Origin: Desulfobacterales bacterium
GTDB lineage: Bacteria > Desulfobacterota > Desulfobacteria > Desulfobacterales > JAAELO01
Direction: 5' to 3'
NCBI GenBank assembly: GCA_024226555.1
Contig: JAAELO010000666.1
Span: forward strand, 1 to 53,208
Length of the DNA stretch: 53,208 nucleotides
The notes below the pieces were generated by a model. The model searched no databases, was not told the origin of the DNA, and saw only the letters and a list, made by a program, of their open reading frames with translations. Below, in pieces: positions 17,832 through 26,804 of the stretch (positions are counted from its first letter, which is position 1; each line of letters starts with the position of its first letter). Both the position numbers and the translations under genes were made by a program.

Positions 17832-19093
17832 ACTTAAAATCTAAACATAATTACATCTGGATGGTTATAAGCTATCTGACATTCATGATACTTTATAATT
17901 TGTCAAATTATTATGCTTCGCGCCTTGGTTCTGTGCCATCGATCTATTTTGAATGGGAGAATCAAATTCCATTCATACCCATAATGATCATTCCATATTT
18001 CTCGTCAGGGATTTTTTTTGCGATGATCTTTCTAATGTGTGAAAAAAACGATGAAACACATCTATTGGCAAAAAGAGTAATTTTTATAACAATTATCTCA
18101 GTCATCTGTTTTTTTATATATCCTTTGTCATTTTCATTTGAAAAACCTCCTGTTTCAAATGGGTTTTTAAATTTTTTCTTTGATTCACTTTCAACCTTCG
18201 ATAAAAAATATAATCAATGCCCTTCCCTTCATATTTCCTATTGTTTTGTATACTGGTCTGTTTTTCAGAATAAAGTTAAGGGCGTTTTAAAGTATTTAAC
18301 CGGATTCTGGTTACTTTTACTGGCTGTTTCAACATTAACTGTGTATCAGCATCATTACATAGATATTTTAGGTGGTACTTTTGTTACTATAGTGGCTTTT
18401 TGTTTATTCCCGGAGAGGGAAAATAAGAGAAGGAAACAGAACATATCTGTTGCATCTATATATTATATATTAAGTTTTATCTTATTTTCATTGGCTACTA
18501 CTGTTTCCGGCTTATCATTAATACTTCTCTATCCGGCTTTAAGCTGTTTTTTTGTGGGAGTTGCATATTTCCATAACAACCCTTTTTTTGTAAATAAGAG
18601 AAATGGTAAAATCCCTCTTATTTCCTGGATAATATACGGACCATATCTTTTTGCATATTTCATAATTCTCAAATTTTTTAACAAAAATAAAAAATCATGT
18701 ACAGAGATTATTCCAGGTTTATATACCGGAAACAGGTTGAATACGGAAGATGCAAAAAAAATAATTACAAAAGATATGGCAGTAATTGACCTTACACCTG
18801 AAGTTACAGAAAACAGATTATGCTACCAGTCTGAATATTACTATTTTCCATTTTTAGATATTTGTACACCCCGGCAGGAGATTTATAATGATGCACTCGG
18901 TACTCTCGCAAACTTACTGGATTCAGGTAAAAAAGTTTATGTACATTGTACCATGGGGTATTCGAGAAGTTTAATATTGATTATTGCTTATTTAATAAAG
19001 TACAAAAATACAGGGAAAGAGATAGCAATTTCTCAGGTAAAAGAGAAAAGACCTGAATTGGTGTTGAAACAATACCTGTATGATATTCTGTAA
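17828..19093 (+). CDS. ynbD: YnbD-like PAP2 / dual-specificity phosphatase fusion
   Basis: A 421-aa protein with an N-terminal multi-pass PAP2-type domain. CPSLHISY (about 133-140) and HHYIDILGG (about 177-185) are the histidine motifs of lipid phosphate phosphatases. After membrane segments comes a C-terminal dual-specificity phosphatase domain with the signature VYVHCTMGYSRS (about 373-384). This domain order is that of E. coli YnbD, and the downstream genes match the other ynb products. It would dephosphorylate a lipid phosphate intermediate at the inner membrane. The start overlaps the SDR gene by 4 bp. Confidence 0.88.
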   Translation: MNLKSKHNYIWMVISYLTFMILYNLSNYYASRLGSVPSIYFEWENQIPFIPIMIIPYFSSGIFFAMIFLMCEKNDETHLLAKRVIFITIISVICFFIYPLSFSFEKPPVSNGFLNFFFDSLSTFDKKYNQCPSLHISYCFVYWSVFQNKVKGVLKYLTGFWLLLLAVSTLTVYQHHYIDILGGTFVTIVAFCLFPERENKRRKQNISVASIYYILSFILFSLATTVSGLSLILLYPALSCFFVGVAYFHNNPFFVNKRNGKIPLISWIIYGPYLFAYFIILKFFNKNKKSCTEIIPGLYTGNRLNTEDAKKIITKDMAVIDLTPEVTENRLCYQSEYYYFPFLDICTPRQEIYNDALGTLANLLDSGKKVYVHCTMGYSRSLILIIAYLIKYKNTGKEIAISQVKEKRPELVLKQYLYDIL

Positions 19094-19165
19094 TTTCTTC
19101 TGTATTTATTAAGTAAACTGATGTATGTCTTCATTTATTTACTAATGAGAACCTTAAGGAGTTAA

Positions 19166-20104
19166 ATGTTTTCAGTTAAAATACCTCAAAACTCTTTTTA
19201 TGCTATGGCAGGGATTCTATTATTTTTATCCTCTGCAACACTATTCGTTTTATTAATTAAAAAGTTCAACAAATCAAAAGATCATTCAGAGCTTTTTCTT
19301 CGTATAAGATCATGGTGGTTTATTCTGATCCCCCTTTTTGTGGTTCTTTCAATAAATGATACTGTTTTTATAATAACTTTTTGTATAATGAGCCTTTTTG
19401 CCTTCAAAGAGTTTATCGGAATTATGCCTACCAGAAAAAAAGACAGGTTAATCAGATATCTTGTTTATTTATCAATTCCTATTCAGTATTACTGGGTTTC
19501 TATTGGCTGGTATGGAATGTTTATCATATTTATTCCCATATATATTTTTCTTTTTTTACCGGCTGTCATGGTTTTACTTGGAGAGACAAAAGGTTTTATA
19601 AAATCTGTTGGTAATTTCCACTGGGTTGTTATGTTAACAGTTTTTTCAATAAGTCATGTGGCTTATTTAATAAAACTTCCTGAAAAAAACCCGGATGCCG
19701 GCTCAATTGGTTTAATTTTATATCTTCTGCTCCTAACTGAGTTCAATGATGTATCACAATTCATATGGGGCAAGTGTTTTGGAAAACATAAAATAGTTCC
19801 AAAAGTCAGTCCTAATAAAACCTGGGAAGGCTTTTTGGGAGGATTGATAACAATAACATTGATTGCTGGATTCATAGCACCTTACCTTACACCAATGAAC
19901 AGATTGTATGGATTTTATGCAGGGATTGTTATCAGTGTAAGTGGATTTATAGGTGATACAGTTATCTCTTCAGTAAAGAGAGATCTTAACATAAAAGACA
20001 GTGGTTCAATAATTCCTGGGCACGGTGGTATTTTAGACAGAATTGACAGCTTACTATATACATCACCACTATTTTTTCACTTCATGCATTACTTTTACTA
20101 TTAA
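19166..20104 (+). CDS. ynbB: YnbB-like CDP-diglyceride synthetase (CdsA family)
   Basis: A 312-aa, multi-pass protein. The C-terminal CdsA signature is complete: SSVKRDLNIKDSG (about 272-284) followed by PGHGGILDRIDS. It also has SPNKTWEGFLGG in the preceding loop. CdsA enzymes make CDP-diacylglycerol from phosphatidate and CTP. As I recall, E. coli YnbB has been reported as a CdsA paralogue linked to a glycolipid pathway. Position next to ynbD-, ynbC- and ynbA-like genes argues for the paralogue rather than housekeeping CdsA. AAGGAG precedes the start. Confidence 0.9.
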   Translation: MFSVKIPQNSFYAMAGILLFLSSATLFVLLIKKFNKSKDHSELFLRIRSWWFILIPLFVVLSINDTVFIITFCIMSLFAFKEFIGIMPTRKKDRLIRYLVYLSIPIQYYWVSIGWYGMFIIFIPIYIFLFLPAVMVLLGETKGFIKSVGNFHWVVMLTVFSISHVAYLIKLPEKNPDAGSIGLILYLLLLTEFNDVSQFIWGKCFGKHKIVPKVSPNKTWEGFLGGLITITLIAGFIAPYLTPMNRLYGFYAGIVISVSGFIGDTVISSVKRDLNIKDSGSIIPGHGGILDRIDSLLYTSPLFFHFMHYFYY

Positions 20105-20114
20105 AGGATCATAA

Positions 20115-21863
20115 ATGAATCAGGAAAGATCAGTATCAGAAAATTTTTTTCAAACAAGTGACGGCACAGAACTTTTTTACAGAAAGTGGGAGCCTGTCTC
20201 TGAGAGTTCAAAAAAAAATGCAATGATAGTTTTACATAGAGGCCATGAACATTCAGGAAGGCTTCATGATATGATTGAAAAGCTCGATCTTCCTGAATTT
20301 TATGCTTTTGGTTATGATAGCAGAGGTCATGGTAAATCACCAGGCATACGAGGACATGCAAAAGATTTCAGCACTCTTGTTGATGACCTTGATCAATTTT
20401 GTAAGCATGTTTCAAAAGAGTATGACATTCCGGTTCAAAATATAGTTATTGTTGCAAACAGTGTTGCAGCGGTTTTGACAAGTGCCTGGGTACATGATTA
20501 TGCTCCGCAGATAAGAGGTATGGTTTTAGTTGCACCAGCTCTTAGAATAAAACTATATGTTCCATTCGCTCTTTTTTTCATTCGTATATTAAATCTAATA
20601 AAAGATAAGAGTTTTATCTCAAGCTATATTAAGGGACGATTATTAACCCACGACAAGAATCTTGCTGTGGATTATGATACTGATCAGCTTATAACCAAAA
20701 AAATCGCAGTTAATATTTTAATTGATCTGCATGACACTGCCACAAGAATTTTAGATGATGCAGAGGCTATTACAGTTCCAACATGCATTTTATCATCTGG
20801 CTCGGACATGGTTGTAAGAAACACCCCGCAACATGAACTATTTAAGAAAATTTCTGCTGTTGATAAAGAGATCCACATATTTCCTGGTTTTTTTCATGGC
20901 CTTTTCTTTGAAAAGGATAGAGAAAAACCAATAGGTGTGGCAAGAAATTTTATAAATAAAATATATAATAGTGATGAAGAACCGGTAAATCTTCTGAATT
21001 CTGATAAAGAGGGTTTCACAAAATATGAATATAACCTTCTCCAATCAAAAATCTCTTTTTTAAAGAAAATGCTCTATGGTGTAACAAGGCTTTCTATGTC
21101 AACTATAGGTTCTTTAAGCAAAGGTATTCACATTGGAAACAGATACGGCTTTGACTCAGGAGTATCCCTTGATCATGTTTATAAAAACAAACCTTCAGGA
21201 AAAACATTTATTGGTAAAATAATTGATTACTTCTACTTAAACTCAGTGGGTTGGAAAGGTATCAGATTAAGAAAAATTAACTTAATAGGCTCAATTGAAG
21301 ATGCTATTCAAAAACTAAAAGAGAGTGATTCTCCGGTTAGAATTATGGATATTGCAGCAGGGCCTGGTAGATACCTGATTGAAATAGCAGAAAAACACAA
21401 CAACATCGAAATTTTGTCCTGTGATAATAAAAAAGAAAATATAGAAGAGGGAAAAAAGATAGCAAATGACAAAGGGGTCAGTAATATTGAATTTAAAATT
21501 TCCGATGCTTTTAGTGAAAGTTCTTTTAAAAATCATGATTTTAAGCCAAACATTGTCATAGTCTCTGGCTTATTTGAGTTATTCCCTTCAAATGATGATA
21601 TAAACAGGTCTCTTTCTGCAGCTACAAAGATAATGGATGAAAATTCATATATAATCTATACGGGCCAACCCTGGCATCCGCAAATTGAGTTTATTGCGCA
21701 AACTCTTTTTAACAGAGATAAGGAGATGTGGATAATGAGGAGAAGAACTCAATTGGAGCTGGATCAATTGTTTGGACAATACGGATTTATAAAAACTGAT
21801 ATGAAAATAGGTAAATACGGGATTTTTACTGTTTCAACGGCTAAAAAAGAGAAAATAAGATGA
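20115..21863 (+). CDS. ynbC: YnbC-like alpha/beta hydrolase / SAM methyltransferase fusion
   Basis: A 582-aa protein, close to the length of E. coli YnbC. Residues about 1-290 form an alpha/beta hydrolase of the monoacylglycerol-lipase type, with LHRGHEHSGRL (about 39-49), YDSRGHGKSPGIRGH and a nucleophile-like VANSVAAV. This last is A-x-S-x-A instead of G-x-S-x-G. Residues about 390-580 form a class I methyltransferase with motif I MDIAAGPGRYLIEIAE. It begins 10 bp after the ynbB-like gene and overlaps the ynbA-like gene by 4 bp. Substrate unknown; a lipid headgroup or acyl ester is likely from context. Confidence 0.9.
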   Translation: MNQERSVSENFFQTSDGTELFYRKWEPVSESSKKNAMIVLHRGHEHSGRLHDMIEKLDLPEFYAFGYDSRGHGKSPGIRGHAKDFSTLVDDLDQFCKHVSKEYDIPVQNIVIVANSVAAVLTSAWVHDYAPQIRGMVLVAPALRIKLYVPFALFFIRILNLIKDKSFISSYIKGRLLTHDKNLAVDYDTDQLITKKIAVNILIDLHDTATRILDDAEAITVPTCILSSGSDMVVRNTPQHELFKKISAVDKEIHIFPGFFHGLFFEKDREKPIGVARNFINKIYNSDEEPVNLLNSDKEGFTKYEYNLLQSKISFLKKMLYGVTRLSMSTIGSLSKGIHIGNRYGFDSGVSLDHVYKNKPSGKTFIGKIIDYFYLNSVGWKGIRLRKINLIGSIEDAIQKLKESDSPVRIMDIAAGPGRYLIEIAEKHNNIEILSCDNKKENIEEGKKIANDKGVSNIEFKISDAFSESSFKNHDFKPNIVIVSGLFELFPSNDDINRSLSAATKIMDENSYIIYTGQPWHPQIEFIAQTLFNRDKEMWIMRRRTQLELDQLFGQYGFIKTDMKIGKYGIFTVSTAKKEKIR

Positions 21864-22456
21864 TTAGTATTTATAAATTAAAACCATGGTTTCAGAACCT
21901 TCTTAGACCTATTTGTTTCAGGATTGTAGAGAGAGGCATAACTGCAAATAATGTAACAATTGCTTCAGCAATCCTTTCTGTAATCACAGGACTTTTACTG
22001 ATATTTCTAAATTCTTACAGAGCTCTTTTTTTTATACTACCTTTTTTCATGCTGCTTCGAATGGCACTTAATGCGATTGATGGAATAATCGCAAAAGATT
22101 TTAACATGAAAACCAATGAAGGTGCCATTTACAATGAGCTTTGCGATGTTGTTTCAGATACATTTCTATATCTGCCCTTTGCATTTCTTCCGGAATATAA
22201 TTCAACAATAGTTTTCATAGTAATAATTCTTTCAGTAATTACTGAGATGTCAGGAGTTCTCGCATTTTCAATAGGTGCTGAAAGAAGTTATGTTGGCCCC
22301 ATGGGTAAAAGTGACAGAGCTTTTGTATTCAGCATCCTTGCAATTGTTGTTGGTTATGGAATAGATCCTGATATTTATTCTACACCCTTCTTTTTAATTA
22401 TAATTTTATTGCTTATATATACGATTTATAATCGCATTAAAAGTGCTCTCGGATAA
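21860..22456 (+). CDS. ynbA: YnbA-like CDP-alcohol phosphatidyltransferase
   Basis: A 198-aa membrane enzyme. The CDP-alcohol signature is present in variant form, IDGIIAKDF (about 73-81) then GAIYNELCDVVSD. The first Asp of the usual second D-x3-D is replaced by the Asn of NELCD. From memory E. coli YnbA shows the same Asn, which supports the assignment. It would transfer a phosphatidyl group from CDP-diacylglycerol to an alcohol acceptor, consuming the product of the YnbB-like enzyme. It is the last gene of the operon. Confidence 0.9.
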   Translation: MISIYKLKPWFQNLLRPICFRIVERGITANNVTIASAILSVITGLLLIFLNSYRALFFILPFFMLLRMALNAIDGIIAKDFNMKTNEGAIYNELCDVVSDTFLYLPFAFLPEYNSTIVFIVIILSVITEMSGVLAFSIGAERSYVGPMGKSDRAFVFSILAIVVGYGIDPDIYSTPFFLIIILLLIYTIYNRIKSALG

Positions 22457-22526
22457 TTCACATATTACTTTTTGGCACCTTTACTTTTTTTCATTTGTAC
22501 CTGACCAGAAGAGAGTACTACCTATA

Positions 22527-22654
22527 AGGAACCTCTGATAATTAGAATTTTTGATGAAATACAAGGCATGACAAAAAATAACGAACTGACTTTACAACAG
22601 TTTTTTTGGTAAAAACGAAGCATTTCGCAAAAAGAGCAGTTATTTGAGATTCCT
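22527..22654 (+). repeat. MITE-like repeat, copy 7
   Basis: Core-length copy (AGGAACCTCTGATAA to GATTCCT). The flanks are TATA and TCTA, a duplication with one difference. It lies 70 bp after the ynb-like operon. Confidence 0.85.
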
Positions 22655-22655
22655 T

Positions 22656-23299
22656 CTATTGCTTTTAATATAGAGATCAGTTCCTTTTCTATCAAATTAA
22701 TTTGATCACATCCATGCATAGATTGAAAAAAACTAAATGAAGACTAAAACATGTTTTAAAATAGAATAATATATTTTACGGATATATTTAAGTTGAAATT
22801 TAATTTTTACCCCTGTATAAAACTTAAAAACTATCATTACCCACCTGTATGTTATGTGTTTTTTATAAAAAAAATCTTAATTTTATTAAAAAAACTATAA
22901 AATATATAATTCTTATATTTAAATATACGTTACATTAATTGATATAAAGTTTATCTTTGCAAAAGCCCTATATACATATATCATAAAGAATTATCATTTG
23001 AATTAATATAATAATTAATGAGTTAAATAAAGACAGACTAATTTAATCACACCATTATTATCCCTTAATTTATTGACGTCAGTATTATTTTAGTGTTTAA
23101 TTATTGGTAAATTATTGATTCTATGATCTTATCAAATTGTATTAAAAGAAAATTACAGTTCTTTTGATTCTGTCTTCACTTGAGTTATTTATTATCGATC
23201 GAAATTGAATTCTTCAAAACCTTTATTAATTATAGTTTTCTAAACCTTAGGTAGACTAAGATAGCAGTTTTTAATAAACTTATAATGATGAGGTAAAAA
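22656..23299. other. Long intergenic region, no gene seen
   Basis: About 640 bp of extremely AT-rich sequence between repeat copy 7 and the PAS gene. No ORF with a ribosome site, no MITE end and no structured RNA were recognised. It probably includes the PAS gene promoter. Confidence 0.5.
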
Positions 23300-23881
23300 A
23301 TGATCCCATTTATAAATTCGGGTAATATGGCCACAGCCATACTTGATGCGATGCCGCATCCTGTTTTCCTTGTTGATTATGACATTACTATTTTGAGTAT
23401 CAATAAAGCCTCACAAAAGATGATAGGGCAAAAACCGGAAGTTATTATAAAAAGAAGCGCTGGAGAGATCTTGAATTGTATTCATTCTGAAGAGACAGAA
23501 GGGTGTGGAAGGTCGATTTTTTGTTCAGAGTGTATGTTTCGAAATTCTGTGAATAATGCTTTTAAAAAGGGTATTACTACAAAGGAAAAAACGAATTTGA
23601 ATTTAACAACAAAAAACGGCGTTGAGAAGGTTTATTTTGCATTTATTGCATCTCCTTTTGAGCATAATAATAAAAAATATGTCTATCTTCAAATTGAAAA
23701 TTTTACTGAAATAATGAATTCAAGTAAAATAATACCAATCTGTTGCTATTGCGCTATGATAAAAAATGAAAAGGAAGAGTGGAATAAACCAGAAGTACAT
23801 CTTAATAAAAAACATGGGTTAAGATTCAGTCATTCGATATGTCCGGACTGTTTCACAACTAACTATGGTGAATATGAATAG
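23300..23881 (+). CDS. Small PAS-domain protein with two Cys clusters
   Basis: A 193-aa protein. Residues about 10-130 form a PAS domain, with AMPHPVFLVDYDITILSINKA at its start. Inserted in it is a Cys cluster, CIHSEETEGCGRSIFCSEC (about 54-72), of a type seen in redox or metal-sensing PAS domains. The C-terminus holds a second cluster (ICCYCAMIKN at about 147-156, CPDC near 183), a zinc-ribbon-like module often found at the end of signalling proteins. There is no kinase or output domain, so it must signal by contact. GAGG lies a few bases before the ATG. No operon partner. Confidence 0.75.
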   Translation: MIPFINSGNMATAILDAMPHPVFLVDYDITILSINKASQKMIGQKPEVIIKRSAGEILNCIHSEETEGCGRSIFCSECMFRNSVNNAFKKGITTKEKTNLNLTTKNGVEKVYFAFIASPFEHNNKKYVYLQIENFTEIMNSSKIIPICCYCAMIKNEKEEWNKPEVHLNKKHGLRFSHSICPDCFTTNYGEYE

Positions 23882-23946
23882 GTACAATTACTATCTGACT
23901 GTTAAATCAACAAAAAAGGATAAAATCTTATTGATGTGATGTTTTT

Positions 23947-24533
23947 TCAATATCTTTTTCCATTCCAAGTATAATATACAGGCCCGGTTGTTTTTATAAC
24001 CTTAAAGCCATTAGTTTTTTTTGTTGATACCCCAATAGTGCTTTCATGACTATAGGTATCCAAAACTTCTTTATAATCATTATTCTTTATACCAACTAAA
24101 ACCTTAAACGAACAACCTCTTGGAGCACAAGTTACAGGACTCAAAAAGAATATTAAGATATCATTGATTCCATCTGAATTTAAGTCATTTAAATGTATAA
24201 GAGGTGAGAATTGTTTAAAGGGAACCTCTAATAATTAATATTTTGGATGAAATGCAAGGCATTTCCCAAAAGTAACGAGCCGATTTTATTACAGTTATTT
24301 TTGGAAATAACAAAGTATTAGGCCAAAAGAGGAGTTATTAGAGATTCCCTAAAATCATCTTTTTCAATGAACTGACCTACATAGAACTTCTTAACAATTT
24401 CCCTTTCTTTTTTATGTTTTTGATCAGAGAAAATGGGGTTCAAATGATGATCAGGAAAAATAAACTCAAAATTAGAAAAAGTATTCAGTGAAATAAGTAA
24501 AAGTATAAATATTAGATATATTTTTAGTTTCAT
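23947..24533 (-). pseudogene. Secreted-protein gene split by MITE copy 8
   Basis: The N-terminal part (24533 down to 24351) encodes a signal peptide and FSNFEFIFPDHHLNP. The C-terminal part (24219 down to 23947) encodes LNDLNSDGINDILIFFL and ends TGPVYYTWNGKRY. Deleting the element (24220-24349) and one TAAA joins the frame exactly as DDF-KQF, giving a 150-aa protein. The segment DLNSDGIND resembles VCBS/FG-GAP-type calcium-binding loops. The current gene is interrupted, because the repeat adds a stop. Function not recognised. Confidence 0.8.
24220..24349 (+). repeat. MITE-like repeat, copy 8, inside a gene
   Basis: Complete 130-bp copy with perfect duplication TAAA (24216-24219, 24350-24353). 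It is inserted in the secreted-protein gene on the opposite strand. Confidence 0.93.
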
Positions 24534-24552
24534 AATAAGTATTACCGGAATA

Positions 24553-25425
24553 CTATTTATTCATTTTTAAGAAAATTTCATTATAACCTTTTCTGATTCG
24601 TATAAGATCTTTTTTACTATTCCACCTTTCAACAAATTCACGATATTCAGGAGTTGGTCTTGATTTTAGTAGTATTTGGTTGATTCTTTTTATAACCTTA
24701 CTGCCCCATCTGTTTTTAGGACAGGCAACCATTCCAAAAGAAAAAGGTTTAGTTTCTTCAATAGCAATACTGGTTGTTATTTCCTTTTTACCTAAGATTT
24801 TTTCTAAAAAAACAGTTACCCATGGATATTCGATTATGTAATCTATACGATCGGCCAGGAGCATTTTTAAGAGATTTTCTGCCATTCTACTCGATGACTG
24901 AACATAAAGATTTGGTTGTCCTGTATATTTATTCAAAATCTGATCAATAACCGGAGTATAGGAACGTTTTTTTATAATTCCCCCTCTCAGTTTCTTATTT
25001 TTAAGGAGCTTTTCCAACGAAATTTTTTCTACGTTTTTAAAAGATGATAATCTGTTTTTTTTAACAATGATTGCATTTGGAAGTGTTATGCCAATTGGAA
25101 TAGCATAATATAAGAACCTCTCTCTCTCAGGGGTTTTGAGAGTACCCACCATGCATACCTTCTCGCCATCTTTCATTAACTTGATAGCTCTGGCAGGATT
25201 GACCTGTATAGTAATGTGATCATATTCATATAGTTGTTCCTGAAAAAATTTCAGGATAGCATCAGCATTTCCCTGTCCTTTATAGAACCCTTTACTAATA
25301 TAGACAGGCGGCCAATCATACTTCATCCAGGTAATCCTATCCTTTGCAAATAAAAAGGATGGAACAATGAAGATGCATATTCCAACAAGAACTATTTTTG
25401 TAATAAAAGTTCTATTAGTAACCAT
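24553..25425 (-). CDS. Periplasmic solute-binding-like protein
   Basis: About 290 aa with a signal peptide (hydrophobic about 10-27, ending LFAKD). The mature part looks like a family 3 solute-binding fold: ITWMKYDWPPVYISKGFYKG near the start, GEKVCMVGTLKTPERE in the cleft region, and RIDYIIEYPWV in the second lobe. It may belong to the group catalogued as TIGR02285; that is from memory. The upstream in-frame ATG at 25500 is less likely than the ATG at 25425, which has GGGAG nearby. No transporter genes adjoin. It starts 20 bp after the split gene, on the same strand. Confidence 0.78.
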   Translation of the reverse strand: MVTNRTFITKIVLVGICIFIVPSFLFAKDRITWMKYDWPPVYISKGFYKGQGNADAILKFFQEQLYEYDHITIQVNPARAIKLMKDGEKVCMVGTLKTPERERFLYYAIPIGITLPNAIIVKKNRLSSFKNVEKISLEKLLKNKKLRGGIIKKRSYTPVIDQILNKYTGQPNLYVQSSSRMAENLLKMLLADRIDYIIEYPWVTVFLEKILGKKEITTSIAIEETKPFSFGMVACPKNRWGSKVIKRINQILLKSRPTPEYREFVERWNSKKDLIRIRKGYNEIFLKMNK

Positions 25426-25715
25426 CTCTCTTCTCCCTGTCTTTTTGATACATTTAATAGTGTGAGATAGTATTAATGAGATCTTAATAGTCGAGTACAT
25501 AAAAAAATCATATAAAAGTAATATTTCAATTCTGGTTCATAAAATTCTGTAATAATCTTACTATATTAAAATAGAAGGCTCAATATTTAAAAAAATAATA
25601 AATATATGATTCTGTCATGGTTATTTTCTGTGTAGTCGTTTATGGGCTTAGCCAATATAAAACAGATAAGAAGGTTGAAAAATGATGGTTAAATAGTTTC
25701 TAACACTTGTTTTAA
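25426..25715. other. Intergenic region, no gene seen
   Basis: AT-rich spacer between the solute-binding gene and the broken beta-barrel gene. It presumably contains the solute-binding gene's promoter. No further ORF, RNA or repeat was recognised. Confidence 0.4.
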
Positions 25716-25719
25716 TATA

Positions 25720-25754
25720 GGGAACCTCTAATAAATAAGTTATTAGAGGTATCC
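25720..25754. repeat. Minimal MITE derivative: only the two terminal repeats
   Basis: A 35-bp palindrome, GGGAACCTCTAATAA directly followed by a short spacer and TTATTAGAGGTATCC. It is the two element ends with no interior. The flanks (TATA, TGAT) do not form a duplication. It supplies the present stop codon of the broken beta-barrel gene. Confidence 0.8.
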
Positions 25755-26477
25755 TGATATTCTGTAACTAATCTATAGAAAAAAAGAGCCTTCACACTAA
25801 AACTATAAATCATATATTCATGTTCACTTCCTCTGTCAGTAAAGTAATATTTAGCTGAAAGAAGGAATTGAAAACGTTTATTTAAATTATACATCAAACC
25901 AACTTCAGGACAAACAGCAACTATTGAATCATGGGAACCTCTAATAATTAGAATTTTGGATAAAATACAAGGCATTTTAAAAAATAACGAGCCGATTTTA
26001 TTACAGTTTTTTCTGGAAATAACAAAGTATTTTGCCAAAAGAACAGTTATTAGAGATTCCCTCATAAGAATCATAATGTTCCTCATCCTCTTCATCCACA
26101 GTTCCATCATTATCATTATCTTCCCCATCTTTTGTTGCATCAAATTCCTTATCACTAATCCCAGCAAAAACATGAACACCAACAAACGGACTAATCATAG
26201 AAGGAAACTGAGCTCTTACCCCTGCAGTAACTCCGGAATAATAACCAGTCTCATCAAGAATTTCAAAACCGATCATTGAGGTATACCAACCATTGTTTCC
26301 AATAAGTCCAAACCTTATTGTGGCAACATCAGGATCAGGGTTTCCACCGCCTTCAAGAAAAAAACCGACACTATACTTACCAGCAGAAAATGATTTAAAT
26401 ATAGTTGTGAAATCGGCAAAACAAACGGATGGTAAGAGAATAAGAACTATTGATAATTTTGTTAATCTACAATAGAA
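25755..26477 (-). pseudogene. Beta-barrel-like outer-membrane protein gene, broken
   Basis: Reading leftwards from 26477 the frame encodes a signal peptide (LSIVLILLPSVCFAD) and alternating-hydrophobicity strands such as SVGFFLEGGGNPDPDVATI. An acidic loop follows (DGEDNDNDGTVDEEDE), then MITE copy 10. Beyond it come VCPEVGLMYNLNKRFQFLLS and SVKALFFYRLVTEYQ. Removing the MITE and one TCAT restores the frame as DSY-DSIVAV. Upstream of the signal peptide no ATG, GTG or TTG exists in frame before a stop, so the start codon also seems lost. The 3' end runs into the minimal repeat. An outer-membrane porin-like role is inferred only from these patterns. Confidence 0.75.
25933..26061 (+). repeat. 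MITE-like repeat, copy 10, inside a gene
   Basis: Complete 129-bp copy with perfect duplication TCAT (25929-25932, 26062-26065). It interrupts the beta-barrel-like gene in its acidic loop. Confidence 0.93.
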
Positions 26478-26612
26478 TTAAAAGGTTATATTACGAACAA
26501 AAAGTCTCCATAAGTCTCCATAAAAAAGGTGTTGACCCGAGGCAAAAATGTTTTTCTTTTGTCTGCTCGCAAGAGGTTTTGTTTTTTTCAGAAGTTGTCA
26601 CATTTTCATGAG

Positions 26613-26659
26613 ATTCCTGACTCAGGTTTGGAAAAACCCCTCCAAACCTTCTCAGGAAT
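26613..26659. repeat. REP-like hairpin
   Basis: ATTCCTGA (26613-26620) with AGGTTTGGA (26624-26632) pairs with TCCAAACCT (26641-26649) and TCAGGAAT (26652-26659), an asymmetric 3/2-nt internal loop separating the two stems. There is no T-run. The ATTCCTGA...TCAGGAATGACA pattern recalls dispersed intergenic hairpins of other bacteria. Confidence 0.6.
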
Positions 26660-26804
26660 GACACGATATTTTTTAGGTTTTATTAGTGTAAAAGAGGCAT
26701 ATTTCTATACTATTTTTTGTGGTCATGACTTTAAGCGCAATGTTTTAGTTGAACGAGTCAACTTAAAATATGCTATTTATGATTCGGAATTTTGTTTTAA
26801 TTTC

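Noticed and set aside
22471-22490. Sigma-54 promoter from TGGCACC after the ynb-like operon
   Set aside because: No GC pair at the required -12 distance and no gene start nearby.
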